Shown piece by piece: positions 33,101-42,283 of a stretch of 64,000 nt of DNA. How positions within the stretch are numbered: position 1 is the stretch's first letter; each line of letters starts with the position of its first letter. Location: NCBI RefSeq assembly GCF_002531825.1, contig NZ_NWSX01000018.1, forward strand, positions 39,433-103,432, written 5' to 3'. The translations under genes were made by a program, and so were the position numbers. Under the pieces are notes generated by a model. It made no database searches, was not told where the DNA came from, and was given only the letters and a program-made list of their open reading frames with translations. The DNA is from Rhizobium sp. J15. GTDB lineage: Bacteria > Pseudomonadota > Alphaproteobacteria > Rhizobiales > Rhizobiaceae.

Positions 33101-33634
33101 CTACAGCCCCCGGCGGCCAAAGGTGGCCCCGCCGCGGCTCGGCGGGCGATGAGCCGAAGGGATTTCAACCCTGCCCGAAGGCTTCGAAACAGGTGGCGGA
33201 TCGAAGGCCGGAGAGTCGGAGACGTGATGTTTGCTCGGCACCAGGAGGAGACATAGTCCGTAGCCAAAGTTCGTGGCCTTCACCATCTTGGAGATAATGT
33301 CTGCCGCGGTTCCTTCGGGGATCACCAGCGGCGCAAGATATGCGATGGCATTGATCGCGATGGAGGCCGTGATAAGGATACGCGGGTCCCAGCCTATGTC
33401 GCGGACTCGAGCCGCCTGGGTGCTGAAGCTTATCCAAAAAGCCGGCAATAGCATGATCCCCAGGATGAGAAACGTCGCACCCGCCCCCATGCCCTCCCTG
33501 CTTCCGAACGATGGCGCCATGATCCACAAGCCGCCGCCGATGATGCCGCCTATCACGAGAGTGGTGGCCACGCACACGGCCAGATATTGCAGCCTCCTCA
33601 GGCGCCCGCGAAACGTGAATAAACTCTCCAGCAT
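33101..33634 (-). CDS. DUF805-family membrane protein
   Basis: A 177-residue inner-membrane protein. LFTFRGRLRRLQYLAVCVAT (residues 5-24) is the DUF805 N-terminal signature, followed by about four hydrophobic segments (IGGIIGGGLWIMA, FLILGIMLLPAFWIS, ITASIAINAIAYLAPLVI) and RVRDIGWDPR, a family-conserved loop. AGGGGG precedes ATG 33634. The tail (residues 145-177) is a long, disordered, basic extension. Function of DUF805 proteins is unknown. Confidence 0.85.
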   Translation of the reverse strand: MLESLFTFRGRLRRLQYLAVCVATTLVIGGIIGGGLWIMAPSFGSREGMGAGATFLILGIMLLPAFWISFSTQAARVRDIGWDPRILITASIAINAIAYLAPLVIPEGTAADIISKMVKATNFGYGLCLLLVPSKHHVSDSPAFDPPPVSKPSGRVEIPSAHRPPSRGGATFGRRGL

Positions 33635-33798
33635 TGCAACCCCCTGCTTTGAAGTGGCAACACACCACACAACTTCTTCAAATCATTGAATCCAATCAAT
33701 AAAATGCGAGGAAACACCTGACCTCAAAGCATCAGGGCTCCGCTTTAATCGTTTTTCAAGAACGATGGTGGAAAAACAGCCTGTGGTGGAGTTTGCCG

Positions 33799-34713
33799 AT
33801 GCCCCGATCGTTATGGTTCTTCGCTTTTACGGCGGTCGTTTATTACCTCCAGTACATTCCCGGTATCGATGTGATGCTGATGATCCTGCTGGCGTCGATG
33901 TGGCCTGTCGTGACCGTCAATATGGGTTTTGCCGGCATCGCCATTGAAGCGATCTCGGGAGCCGTAAGCCGGGGCTGGCTTTGCGTGCCGCTGGCCTATT
34001 TCGGCGGAAACCTGATGCTGGCGGGTGCAAGCCATTATCAGTTCTGGCAGCTGGAACGAAGCATCGAAGCGGCCAACGCCACCCAGTCGCTGCCTTTCCC
34101 TTCCGAAGGCACCCTGGTCATCGATGCGACCCGGTCGGCGATGGGCGGGATAGCCGAAGGTCTGATAGGCCGCTTCGACATTCCGTTGGTCTATCAGATA
34201 TCGGATTCGTCGCAGGGGGTCTTTGCCTGGAGGATCGCCACCGGCGCCCTGTGCCGGGCGCGCGACCCCGGGAAAGGCACGGCATTCGGCTATCAGGAAA
34301 AGCGCCGGCTGGTCGCGGGCATGTGCACCTATCGCAGCAAGCAGACGCCGCCTCGTGAAGCGGTGAAACTTATCTTCAGCCCGCCGACGACGCACGAAAG
34401 CTTTCTTCTGCCCTATGAAAAGCACGTGCTGACCATCACCGACGGCAAGCACGAGCCGATAGAGTTGCTCTATGCACGGGCCCGGCCTCTCAACTGGTTT
34501 CCCATGCCGTTCGGCGGCTGCTTCAGAGGCCCGGGCGACCCAAAATCCGCCTGCACCTTCGGACCCCTGCGCGTTTTCGCAACGCCGATCGGCGACACGG
34601 CGGCCATGGTGGCAACGGCCCTGAAGCTGACGCCGAGCCCGGCGAGCGAGCGCAGGCAGAAGATCGAAGCGAGGGCAAGCCAGGCAGCTCTCCGGCCGGC
34701 GCTTTCCTTCTAA
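33799..34713 (+). CDS. Integral membrane protein with large extracytoplasmic domain
   Basis: A 304-residue protein. N-terminal hydrophobic segments (SLWFFAFTAVVYYLQYIPGI, VMLMILLASMWPVVTV, LCVPLAYFGGNLMLAG) span about residues 4-80. A roughly 220-residue soluble part follows, with ATRSAMGGIAEGLIGR and CTFGPLRVFATPIGD. No family is recognised. ATG 33799 fits GGTGGAG; a TTG six bases upstream is less likely. Its stop overlaps the stop of the convergent GST gene by four bases. Similar orphan membrane proteins occur in rhizobia. Confidence 0.7.
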   Translation: MPRSLWFFAFTAVVYYLQYIPGIDVMLMILLASMWPVVTVNMGFAGIAIEAISGAVSRGWLCVPLAYFGGNLMLAGASHYQFWQLERSIEAANATQSLPFPSEGTLVIDATRSAMGGIAEGLIGRFDIPLVYQISDSSQGVFAWRIATGALCRARDPGKGTAFGYQEKRRLVAGMCTYRSKQTPPREAVKLIFSPPTTHESFLLPYEKHVLTITDGKHEPIELLYARARPLNWFPMPFGGCFRGPGDPKSACTFGPLRVFATPIGDTAAMVATALKLTPSPASERRQKIEARASQAALRPALSF

Positions 34714-35360
34714 AGCGTGCCCGCCGCCGTAAACACCGCCAGCTGCGCCGCAAAGGCGCGCTTGTAGGCAGGCCTTGCCTCGCCGCGGGCGGTATAGGCG
34801 GCAAGGTTCGGATAGTCCGCCAGCAGTTGCGAGCCTTTCAGCCGCAGCAGCACCGTCACCATCAGCAGGTCGCCGGCGCTGAAAGCCCCGTCCAGCCAAT
34901 CGGCATCGCCGAGGCGGCGGGAGAGATCGTTCAGCCGCTTGCGGATCGTGGTTTCCAGCGCCTGCAGGCGCTGCTCGTACCAGGGCTCACCGCGCTCCAG
35001 GATGGTGGCAAGCGCGCGGTCGAAGATCGGCGGCTCTATCGTGTTGAGGGCGGCAAACATCCATGCGATCGCCCGCGCCCGGGCATTCGCCTCCGCCGGC
35101 AGCAGGCCCGGATGGCGCTCGGCGATGTGGAAGACGATCGCCCCGGACTCGAAGAGCGCGAGATCGCCTTCCTCATAGGTCGGGATCTGCCCGAAAGGCT
35201 GAAGCGCCAGATGCCTGGGCTCCCTCATCGTCTTGAACGAGACGAGCCGAACCTCGTAGGGCTCGCCCACCTCCTCGAGCGCCCAGCGCACGCGCATGTC
35301 CCGCGCCAGCCCCTTGCCGCGATCGGGCGATTTTTCAAAGGCGGTGATGGTAATGGTCAT
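34710..35360 (-). CDS. Glutathione S-transferase family protein
   Basis: A 216-residue GST. The thioredoxin-fold N-terminal domain includes VRWALEEVGEPYEVRLV, FGQIPTYEEGDLALFESGAI (about 56-75; Ser/Ile of the glutathione site) and the C-terminal helical domain has DWLDGAFSAGDLLMVTVL, the conserved N-capping box. GGAG precedes ATG 35360. The class is not certain (close to the bacterial YfcG-like/beta-theta region). Acts in cytosolic thiol chemistry or detoxification. Confidence 0.92.
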   Translation of the reverse strand: MTITITAFEKSPDRGKGLARDMRVRWALEEVGEPYEVRLVSFKTMREPRHLALQPFGQIPTYEEGDLALFESGAIVFHIAERHPGLLPAEANARARAIAWMFAALNTIEPPIFDRALATILERGEPWYEQRLQALETTIRKRLNDLSRRLGDADWLDGAFSAGDLLMVTVLLRLKGSQLLADYPNLAAYTARGEARPAYKRAFAAQLAVFTAAGTL

Positions 35361-35432
35361 CGTCGTTCTCCATGCTGGCCTGCCTTGAAGACGCCTGGCC
35401 GAAGGCCGATCCGACACTCTGCGCGAGATAAA

Positions 35433-36071
35433 TCACCGCGCACGCGCCATTTCGGCGCGCATCCAGCTCGAATCTCCCCAGGTGGAGAGCCAGATCATCA
35501 GGTCGGTGAGTGCGCCGATGACGGGCAGCAGCAGCGCGCGGCCGAGGCCCCGCCTTTCCTGGCGGTCTTCCGCCTGGCGCAGATGCGCCAGCTCCTCTTC
35601 CTGGATCGATGCGATCAGCGCATGAAGCTCGGGATCGCGGCTTTCAAGGAAGGCCAGCTGGTCTTCGAGATGGCGGTGCACCGTGCTTTCGACAGCCTCG
35701 GTGCAGATCCAGATCATGTTGCGCCCGCAAAGCGCCGTCAGCAGGCCGAGCACATAGCCGCCGAGGCTCCAGAATGCCATCACGCGGCAGGGTCTCGCCC
35801 GCCTTGCCGGCATCGCCTCGTAAAACAGTCGGCAATGCTCGATCTCGTCCTCGCGCATCTCGTTGAGATCAGGCACGATTTCCGGAAACAGCCGCCGCGC
35901 CACCGCGATCTGGGCGCCATAGATCCTGATCGCGCCGAACTCGCCGGCATGGTTGACCTTCAGGATGCGGCGGACGGTGATATCGGGATTGCGCCCGCCC
36001 GGCCTGTTCCGCACCCCTCTCGACAGCTCGCTCGATGGATTGGCCACACCCCTGCTCCCGTTGCCCTGCAC
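35433..36071 (-). CDS. COQ7-family 5-demethoxyubiquinol hydroxylase
   Basis: A 212-residue di-iron protein. The COQ7 metal-binding motifs are visible: RILKVNHAGEFGAIRIYGAQ (residues 35-54), MREDEIEHCRLFYE (about 72-85) and IQEEELAHLRQAED (about 160-175), giving the E...ExxH repeats. An internal hydrophobic pair (MAFWSLGGYVLGLLTALCG) marks the membrane-associated helices. It would hydroxylate the last ring position of ubiquinone. Not in an operon with other ubi genes; start uncertain by about 20 residues. Confidence 0.85.
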   Translation of the reverse strand: MQGNGSRGVANPSSELSRGVRNRPGGRNPDITVRRILKVNHAGEFGAIRIYGAQIAVARRLFPEIVPDLNEMREDEIEHCRLFYEAMPARRARPCRVMAFWSLGGYVLGLLTALCGRNMIWICTEAVESTVHRHLEDQLAFLESRDPELHALIASIQEEELAHLRQAEDRQERRGLGRALLLPVIGALTDLMIWLSTWGDSSWMRAEMARAR

Positions 36072-36178
36072 GAGTAGGAGCGCGCGCCGCCGCTCTCGTC
36101 AAGAGGTGGCGGCAGCCGGGTCAATCCGCCGCAGCGGCACAACGATCAGCCCTCGGGCGTGGCGCGGCCGCGCGAACA

Positions 36179-37327
36179 TCACGCACGGAAGCGCAGGTTG
36201 CGCCGCGTCAGCTGGCTGACCGATGTGCAGCCCATCAGCTTCATGCCGCGCTCGATCTCGGTGCGCATCGTCTCCAGCGCGCGCTCGACGCCGGGCTGGC
36301 CGGCGGCGGCGAGCGGGAAGAGATAGTAGCGGCCGAGGCCGACCGCCTTGGCGCCGAGCGACAGCGCCTTCAGCACATGCGTTCCACGCTGCACGCCGCC
36401 ATCCATCATCACGTCGATCCGGTCGCCGACCGCATCGACGATCTCGGCCAGCTGGTCGAAGGCGCTGCGCGAACCGTCGAGCTGGCGCCCGCCATGGTTG
36501 GAAAGCACGATGCCGGTACAGCCGATCTCGACCGCGCGCTTGGCGTCCTCCACCGACATGATGCCCTTCAGGCAGAATTGCCCGCCCCAGGCCTGCACCA
36601 TCTCGGCCACGTCGTTCCACGACATGGAAGGATCGAGCATCTCGGTGAAATAGCGACTGATCGACAGCGCGCCGCCATCCATCTTCACGTGGCTTTCGAG
36701 CTGCGGCAGGGCGAAGCGCTCATGCGTCAGCCAGCCGATCGCCCAGGAGGGCTTGATCGCAAATTGCGTCATGCCGGCGAGATTGAGCTTGAAGGGAATG
36801 GAAAAACCGGTGCGCTTGTCGCGCTCGCGGTTGCCGCCGGTGATGCTGTCGACCGTTAGCATCATCGCCTGTACGCCCGCCGTCTTCGCCCGCGCCATCA
36901 TCTCGCGGTTCAGCCCGCGGTCCTTGTGGAAATAGAACTGATAGACCTGCGGCCCGCTGCTGATCTGCCGCGCCTCCTCCAGGCTGATCGTACCGAGCGA
37001 GGAAACGCCGAACATCGTGCCGTACTTCGCCGCAGCCGCCGCCACCGCCCGCTCCCCCTGATGGTGGAAAAGCCGCTGCAGCGCCGTCGGCGAGCAATAA
37101 ACCGGCATGGCGAGCTTCTGCCCCATGACGGTCACCGACATATCGACATCGGCCACCCCGCGCAGAACATCCGGCACCAGATCGCAATTCTCGAAGGCCG
37201 CCGTATTGCGCCGATAGGTTACCTCGTCATCGGCGGCGCCGTCGATATAGTCGAAGATCGGCCCGGGAAGACGCTGCTTGGCCATGCGCCGGAAATCGTG
37301 GAAGTTATAGCAGTCTGTAAGGCGCAT
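36179..37327 (-). CDS. FMN-dependent alpha-hydroxyacid dehydrogenase (LldD-like)
   Basis: A 382-residue (beta/alpha)8 flavoenzyme of the L-lactate dehydrogenase / glycolate oxidase family. YNFHDFRRMAKQRLPGPIFD at the N-terminus, VYQFYFHKDRGLN, QFCLKGIMSVEDAK (catalytic Lys near FMN) and VLSNHGGRQLDGSRSAFDQL with the catalytic His-Gly-Gly-Arg are all present. DVMMDGGVQRGTHVLKALSL is the phosphate-binding end. Start ATG 37327 follows AAGAG and matches the family's usual N-terminus. It oxidises a 2-hydroxyacid (probably lactate or glycolate) with electrons to the respiratory chain or oxygen. Confidence 0.94.
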   Translation of the reverse strand: MRLTDCYNFHDFRRMAKQRLPGPIFDYIDGAADDEVTYRRNTAAFENCDLVPDVLRGVADVDMSVTVMGQKLAMPVYCSPTALQRLFHHQGERAVAAAAAKYGTMFGVSSLGTISLEEARQISSGPQVYQFYFHKDRGLNREMMARAKTAGVQAMMLTVDSITGGNRERDKRTGFSIPFKLNLAGMTQFAIKPSWAIGWLTHERFALPQLESHVKMDGGALSISRYFTEMLDPSMSWNDVAEMVQAWGGQFCLKGIMSVEDAKRAVEIGCTGIVLSNHGGRQLDGSRSAFDQLAEIVDAVGDRIDVMMDGGVQRGTHVLKALSLGAKAVGLGRYYLFPLAAAGQPGVERALETMRTEIERGMKLMGCTSVSQLTRRNLRFRA

Positions 37328-37461
37328 CTCTTTGCTCGACCCGTTCAAGTTTTCGGGCCGCAACCTAATGCACGATTCGAAATCTTGCCAAGGCTTCGTT
37401 GTACGATTTGCGACCTGTCGGGCCGGATATTGCTGCTTGAGCGGTTTTCGCGCGCAAACGC

Positions 37462-37872
37462 TCAGGCGATGCCGGACGAACCCTCCCTGCCCGGCCCATG
37501 CCGATCCACCCGCCACGGCGGATCGATGCGGTTGGATCCGCCGAAATAAAGCACGATGCGGTTGCCGCCGGGATCGAACAGCTCCGCCTCCCGCCACAGC
37601 CAGCTCTTGTCCTCCGGCCCGCCCGAAAATTTGACGCCGGCTGCACCGAGCCTGGCGACCGTCCCGTCCAGATCCTCACACTCGAAATAAACCGTCGTCC
37701 CGCCGCCGCCTTTTTCTCCCTGATGCAGCGAAAAAGTGCTGTCCCCATCCGGGCAGAGGAAGCGCGCATAACGCGGACGCGCATCGACGATGGGGCGAAG
37801 ACCAAGAGCCCGATAGAAATCCCACCCCGCATCGAGATCAGGCATCGTGACGGTCACTTGATTGAGGCGCAT
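37462..37872 (-). CDS. VOC-family (glyoxalase fold) protein
   Basis: A 136-residue VOC protein starting MRLNQVTVTMPDLDAGWDFY, then FYRALGLRPIVDARPRYARF and WREAELFDPGGNRIVLYFGG, all typical of the family. GGAGG upstream fits ATG 37872 better than ATG 37878. The metal-binding residues (His in TFSLHQGE, Glu in AELFDPGGN) are plausible. The stop is 135 bases before the alpha-hydroxyacid oxidase gene start and in the same direction, so co-transcription is possible. Reaction unknown. Confidence 0.88.
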   Translation of the reverse strand: MRLNQVTVTMPDLDAGWDFYRALGLRPIVDARPRYARFLCPDGDSTFSLHQGEKGGGGTTVYFECEDLDGTVARLGAAGVKFSGGPEDKSWLWREAELFDPGGNRIVLYFGGSNRIDPPWRVDRHGPGREGSSGIA

Positions 37873-38020
37873 GCCCATATCCTCCGCTGAGCCCGATGGC
37901 CCCGGCCACCCTGCACAGACCCGCCACTACCGCTACCGCACCCCGCCCGATCCTCCAATACCCTTGCGCCGGCACGGCATCCTCCAGCCTGCCTTACGGG
38001 CGCGGCACCCTCCAACGCTC

Positions 38021-38066
38021 CTCATGCTGAGGTGCGCAGGCCGAAGGCCGAAGCCTCGAGGACACG
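38021..38066. repeat. Family A repeat
   Basis: CTCCTCATGCTGAGGTGCGC with AGGCCGAAGGCCGAAGCCTC and GAGGACAC. Opposite orientation to the copy at 4271. Intergenic between the VOC and nitrilase genes. Confidence 0.65.
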
Positions 38067-38134
38067 CGCCCACTCCGCTCCTTGCAACCATCCGCCGCCG
38101 GCGCAGGATCGCGCCGGCAGCGTCGCACGCCCAG

Positions 38135-39142
38135 CTAGAACATATCCCGCCCGTCGCTGCGCGGGTCACCCTCCACCCGATGCGGCTCGTAGAGCCCGGA
38201 GCGGGCCTTGCGCCGCCACGGCCGGGAGAGATCGCCGGGATTGTCGTCGATATCGACAAGGGCAATCGCGGGCATCCCGTCCGCCGGGCATTGCGCAGCC
38301 CACCGGCCGCCGGGAGCGACGATGCCGGAAGAAGCCGGCTGGCCTTCCGAGCCGCGATGGGTCAGCATCGAGAAGCTGACCCAGTAGCTGTTGGTGGCCG
38401 CATGTCCCTGTGCCTCGGCGGCGAAGGAGGGCTCGTTCGCCGGCGAGCCGCCAGTGGTCGAAAAGAGCACGCAATTTACGTCCAGCCGCTCATACTCAGC
38501 AAAAATCTCGGGATAATGGCACTCCATGCCGAGCGAACAGCCGAAGCGGATCCCGTCAATCTCGAAAGTGACGGGGATAGAGCCCGGCGTGTACATGAAG
38601 GAGATCTTGGTGTTGGACAGCAGCCGCTCGTCATAGCGCGTCACCAAAGCACCACGATCGGAAACGACATAGAGGCTGTTGTGCGGCCGGTGCGGTTCGG
38701 TCAGCCGATGCACCGATCCGAACAAGGCCCAAAGCCCGAGTTCGCGCGCAAGGCTGCGCGTCGCATCCAGCTCCTCGCGCAGCACCGCCCACTCGACCCG
38801 GCGCCAGTCGGACGGTCCGATCTCCCGCGGGCCGATCGCCGACATAATGCGCTTGTTCGGCGCACAGGTCACGCCCTCTGGAAAATGCACGAGCCGCGCA
38901 CCCGCCTCCCGCGCCTGCCGCATCAGCATGCGCATTTCCCGCCCGCTTTCGTGAAGTGCGGCAACATCGCGCGGATCGTCGAAACACCTGGTCTGCGCCA
39001 CGGCTAGGCGCAACCGCCTGACGTGCTCATTCTCACCCTTCCGAGAGCCGCCGCGCATATGCATGAGAGCGGTCGTGTAGGATTCGCCGGTCTTGGCGGC
39101 GCGAGCGCGCACACGCCGTTTGAAGTTTGCGTTTTCGGTCAT
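38135..39142 (-). CDS. Carbon-nitrogen hydrolase (nitrilase superfamily)
   Basis: A 335-residue protein. The nitrilase Glu-Lys-Cys triad regions are visible: LVHFPEGVTC (about residues 85-94, Glu), DERLLSNTKISFMYTPGSIP (about 170-190, Lys) and FGCSLGMECHYPEIFAEYER (about 205, Cys). Before the domain is an unusual 40-residue N-terminus, FKRRVRARAAKTGESYTTAL, a short basic helical module that I have seen attached to other proteins. Likely an amidase or carbamoylase acting on small C-N bonds; substrate unknown. AAGG precedes ATG 39142. Confidence 0.88.
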   Translation of the reverse strand: MTENANFKRRVRARAAKTGESYTTALMHMRGGSRKGENEHVRRLRLAVAQTRCFDDPRDVAALHESGREMRMLMRQAREAGARLVHFPEGVTCAPNKRIMSAIGPREIGPSDWRRVEWAVLREELDATRSLARELGLWALFGSVHRLTEPHRPHNSLYVVSDRGALVTRYDERLLSNTKISFMYTPGSIPVTFEIDGIRFGCSLGMECHYPEIFAEYERLDVNCVLFSTTGGSPANEPSFAAEAQGHAATNSYWVSFSMLTHRGSEGQPASSGIVAPGGRWAAQCPADGMPAIALVDIDDNPGDLSRPWRRKARSGLYEPHRVEGDPRSDGRDMF

Positions 39143-39500
39143 ATCTTGGCCTTCCCAGTCTCGGACGGCATTCCCCGGCAAGCACATCCCAGACGTCAGG
39201 TCCAAGGTTGGCGACCCGAGACGAAAGTCCCTTTGCCTCCTGATGAAGACCCTGCCGGGGAGGATCGAAGGAGGTTCGGCGGAAGGTCACGCCGAGTGAA
39301 AACATGCCGCCGCGCCTCCGATTCGTCAATTCAGCAGATGCCCGGACGGCCCGCGCTCGCGCCAAATAAAACGGCGAAACCCATCAAAACAACCACCTGC
39401 CGCCATCGCCTGAATCAAATTCTCAAGCGACGCGCTTTTACTGGCCTCGAAACTCGTGTCAGACTGTCCCGGCCAGGAGATCATCGAGAAGGCCGGAACC
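39143..39500. other. Divergent intergenic region, no gene called
   Basis: About 360 bases between the nitrilase gene (leftward) and the small gene at 39501 (rightward). Open frames here look like shadows. No clear operator or RNA identified. Confidence 0.35.
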
Positions 39501-39716
39501 ATGCACAAGTTCACCGTATCCATCGCCCGCGAGATCGAAGCCGACAGCGCCGAGGAGGCCGCCCTGCTGATGTATCAGGAACTGGCGAAGGGACCGGTGC
39601 CCGACCGCTACACCGTCACCGACGAGGCCAAGGTGACGGCGGAGCTGAAGCTCGACCGCGACAAGGCCGATGAATTCGCCAGCATCGACCACACCGCCGA
39701 TCCGGGCAATTGGTAA
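39501..39716 (+). CDS. Hypothetical protein, 71 residues
   Basis: MHKFTVSIAREIEADSAEEA opens a small alpha-beta protein with KVTAELKLDRDKADEFASID near the C-terminus. It looks like a soluble, folded domain, acidic, and without membrane segments. AAGGCCGG precedes ATG 39501. Not recognised as a named family. Followed by several repeats. Confidence 0.65.
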   Translation: MHKFTVSIAREIEADSAEEAALLMYQELAKGPVPDRYTVTDEAKVTAELKLDRDKADEFASIDHTADPGNW

Positions 39717-39763
39717 AAGGCGAACATGCATGAAGAACGAGGCGAACGCGCCCGCCTCAGCGA

Positions 39764-39843
39764 ATGCAAGAAGCAGCGTTGCGGCGTGCTTCGAGGCTCC
39801 GCCCTTTGGGCTGCGCGCCTCAGCAGGAGGGACGTTGGAGGAT
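39764..39843. repeat. Family A repeat, long form
   Basis: GCAAGAAGCAGCGTTGCGGC leads into GTGCTTCGAGGCTCCGCCCT and CGCGCCTCAGCAGGAGGGAC. The same long form (about 80 bases) is at 41143 and 42098. Confidence 0.7.
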
Positions 39844-39880
39844 GCCGCACCTGACACCGGATGCTCGATGGCGGAGCACC

Positions 39881-40033
39881 CACCTCTCCTCCGTCATTCC
39901 TGTGCTCGTCACAGGAATCCAGTGCGCCCAAGTCCTTGGGCGCGGGAGACACTTTTTTCTATGAGTCATTCACGGCGCGGACGCGCCGTGGCTGGATTCC
40001 TGTGACAGGCACAGGAATGACGGCGGAGAGGTG
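39881..40033. repeat. Family B repeat, complete
   Basis: Outer arms of about 24 bases with one mismatch (CACCTCTCCTCCGTCATTCC and its inverse) enclose two internal hairpins: GCGCCCAAGTCCTTGGGCGC and CACGGCGCGGACGCGCCGTG. A mosaic palindrome of 153 bases. Confidence 0.8.
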
Positions 40034-40191
40034 AGTGCCCCGGAAAAGTTTCGAGGGCGTGGCGAGTGCTCTTACTATGACGAATACAAGGGGATGCTCC
40101 ACAAGCTTTCGCAATTCCGAGCAATCCAGCTTTGCACCAATCCCGAACTGCGCTAATCGCCAAGCCCAAGCTCCCGCTGCAAGGAAACAAC

Positions 40192-40986
40192 GTGACGCCA
40201 CCCATCAAGATCGCCGTCGCCGGCATAAACGGCCGCATGGGCCGCGCCATCCTGCCGCTGCTTCAAGCCGATCCCGATTTGGCCTTCATCGGCGGCATCG
40301 GGCGTCCCGGCGCGTCAGGCGAAGGGCTGATCGACCGTGCGGGCGCGATTGCGGCGGCCGACGTCATCCTCGACTTCACCACGGGCAGCGCCGCCGCCGA
40401 GCTTGCCGGATTGTGCGCGGCATCGGGCGGGCCGGCGCTGGTGATCGGGGCGACCGGTTTCGAGCCGGACGAGCTGGAGCGGATCGCGGAGGCCGCCCGC
40501 AGCATTCCCATCCTGCGCTCCGGCAATTTCTCGATCGGCCTCAACATGCTGCTCGGCCTCGTCTCCCAGGCCGCACGCGCCCTTCCCGCCAGCGCATGGG
40601 ATATCGAAATCCTCGAAACCCATCACGCCAGGAAGATCGACGCGCCTTCCGGCACCGCGCTGATGCTCGGCGAAGCGGCGGCGGCCGGCCGCGGCGTCTC
40701 GCTCGCCTCTGTCGAGCGGCGCGGGCGCGACGGCTTGACCGGCGAACGCCCACCCGGCGAAATCGGCTTCGCCGTCCTGCGCGCCGGCGGCATCATCGGA
40801 GAACACAGCGTGCTCTTCGCCGCCGCCGAGGAAGTGATCACCCTCTCGCATTCGGCCCTCGACCGCGCCATGTTCGCCCGCGGCGCACTCGCCGCCGCCC
40901 GCTGGATCGCCGGCCGCCGCGCCGGCGAATACACCATGGCGGATGTGCTGGGCCTGACCGCGGATACAGGCGGACAAGCCGAATGA
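40192..40986 (+). CDS. dapB: 4-Hydroxy-tetrahydrodipicolinate reductase
   Basis: A 264-residue NAD(P)H-dependent reductase of lysine/diaminopimelate synthesis. [20 protein letters not shown] (residues 7-26) is the Rossmann motif, [15 protein letters not shown] and [20 protein letters not shown] (about 142-161) the substrate-binding and catalytic signature with His-His and Lys, and [19 protein letters not shown] is the conserved C-terminal half. GTG 40192, preceded by AAGGAA, gives the normal N-terminus. It stands alone, not in a dap operon, so it may be an additional copy. Confidence 0.93.
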   Translation: MTPPIKIAVAGINGRMGRAILPLLQADPDLAFIGGIGRPGASGEGLIDRAGAIAAADVILDFTTGSAAAELAGLCAASGGPALVIGATGFEPDELERIAEAARSIPILRSGNFSIGLNMLLGLVSQAARALPASAWDIEILETHHARKIDAPSGTALMLGEAAAAGRGVSLASVERRGRDGLTGERPPGEIGFAVLRAGGIIGEHSVLFAAAEEVITLSHSALDRAMFARGALAAARWIAGRRAGEYTMADVLGLTADTGGQAE

Positions 40987-41096
40987 ATACAGCGGCTTGA
41001 AGTGGGCGCCTGAATCAAATTCTAAGCAGCCTCCCGTGACCGATCGGGTATCGCCGGCAGCGGGCATCGGGACCTTTTCGCTCACGCTCAAGAGAG

Positions 41097-41140
41097 CCTC
41101 ATCCTGAGGCACCCCTGCAAGGAGCCTCAAAGGACGAGGC
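41097..41140. repeat. Family A repeat, short copy
   Basis: CCTCATCCTGAGGCACCCCT then GCAAGGAGCCTCAAAGGACG. Opposite orientation to the long copy just after it at 41143. Confidence 0.6.
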
Positions 41141-41142
41141 GG

Positions 41143-41222
41143 GTGCAAGAAGCGGCATTGCGGCGCGTGCTTCGAGGCTCCGGCCTATGGCCTGGGCCCC
41201 TCAGCATGAGGAGCGTTGGCGA
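41143..41222. repeat. Family A repeat, long form
   Basis: GTGCAAGAAGCGGCATTGCG then GCGTGCTTCGAGGCTCCGGC and CCTCAGCATGAGGAGCGTTG. Matches the 80-base form at 39764 and 42098. Confidence 0.7.
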
Positions 41223-41265
41223 ACGCCGCGCTTCACGCCAGATGCTCGATGGCGAAGCACTACCT

Positions 41266-41380
41266 CTCCTCCCTCATTCCTGTGCTCGTCACAGGAACTC
41301 GTTTCCTTTCAATAGAGTCATTCACGGCGCGGACGCGCCGTGGCTGGATTCCTGTGACGGGCACAGGAATGAGGGAGGAG
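41266..41380. repeat. Family B repeat, one-hairpin form
   Basis: CTCCTCCCTCATTCCTGTGC pairs with the inverse at the right end. Only the CACGGCGCGGACGCGCCGTG inner hairpin is present; the GCGCCCAAG hairpin of the 39881 copy is missing. Confidence 0.8.
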
Positions 41381-41395
41381 AAGTCGGTGCCACTC

Positions 41396-41420
41396 GGCCT
41401 GCGCACCTCAGCATGAGGAG
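41396..41420. repeat. Family A repeat, fragment
   Basis: GGCCTGCGCACCTCAGCATG followed by AGGAG, the right-hand third of the family A core. Confidence 0.5.
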
Positions 41421-41480
41421 AGGTGGATACTCGGAGAGACCTTGAGAGCAAGGCGAGCGCGTCCAATTCTGAATCCCGCC

Positions 41481-41987
41481 CTACCCCACCAGCCGCCGCG
41501 CCATCATCACGTCGTCGATCTCCCTGTCATCCTCCAGCACGCCGCCGGGGATGCGGCCGATCTCGGTAAAGCCCTGCCGCTGGTAGAAGCGCATCGCCGC
41601 CGGGTTTTCGGCGCTGACGAACAGCTCCAACTGCCGGAGGCCGATCGACCGCGCATGATCGGAAATCGCCGCGAGAAGCCTGACGGCAAGCCCCGTGCCG
41701 CGCAGGCCCGCGCGGACATAGACCATGACGATCGTGGCGCGGTGGGCCATCTTGCTCGACCGCTGCCGGAACAGGCCCATGATGCCGACGGGCTGGCCGT
41801 CCTGAAACGCGATGAAGACCGGCTCGCTCAGCCGCTTGCGCCACTCCTCGAGGGACAGCACCTCCCAATCCTCATAGCGGCTGGCGAAGGAGGACGGATT
41901 GGTGCGCAGCGCTTCCAGCCGGATCTGCCGGAAAGCCTCCACATCGTCCGGCCCGACCAGCCTGATCGTCACGCCGCCTGCATCCAT
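41481..41987 (-). CDS. GNAT-family N-acetyltransferase
   Basis: A 168-residue acetyltransferase. TIRLVGPDDVEAFRQIRLEA at the N-terminus, the VMVYVRAGLRGTGLAVRLLA acetyl-CoA loop (about residues 88-107) and NPAAMRFYQRQGFTEIGR near the C-terminus are standard. Two adjacent ATGs (41990 and 41987) are possible; GGGAGG is best spaced for 41987. Acceptor unknown. Not linked to a recognised operon. Confidence 0.9.
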   Translation of the reverse strand: MDAGGVTIRLVGPDDVEAFRQIRLEALRTNPSSFASRYEDWEVLSLEEWRKRLSEPVFIAFQDGQPVGIMGLFRQRSSKMAHRATIVMVYVRAGLRGTGLAVRLLAAISDHARSIGLRQLELFVSAENPAAMRFYQRQGFTEIGRIPGGVLEDDREIDDVMMARRLVG

Positions 41988-42097
41988 CATCGCCTCCCGA
42001 GATATCGGAGCCACTGTCATTGCAGCCGGCTTCGACCGATGCAACCCGGAAGATGTGTGTCTCTATTGCTTGGGGCGGCCGCGTGGGCGAGCGGCGG

Positions 42098-42182
42098 ATG
42101 CAGAAGCAACGCTGCGACGCGTGCTTCGAGGCTCCACCCTTTCGGGCTGCGCACCTCAGCATGAGGAGCTTTGGAGGATGGC
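42098..42182. repeat. Family A repeat, long form
   Basis: ATGCAGAAGCAACGCTGCGA then GCGTGCTTCGAGGCTCCACC and CCTCAGCATGAGGAGCTTTG. Same orientation as the copies at 39764 and 41143. Confidence 0.7.
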
Positions 42183-42283
42183 GCGCCGTGATAGAGAGAA
42201 GCCCGGCCGATAGCTGTTCCGGTCTACCTCGCCAGGTCAGCGCGCGCCCAGGCGCAAGAGACTTCTCGCCCAACAGCAGCCAT

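Noticed and set aside
39764..42182. A CRISPR array in the repeat-rich 39.7-42.2 kb stretch
   Set aside because: The repeats are of unequal length, irregularly spaced, in mixed orientation and separated by genes; there are no regular spacers or cas genes.
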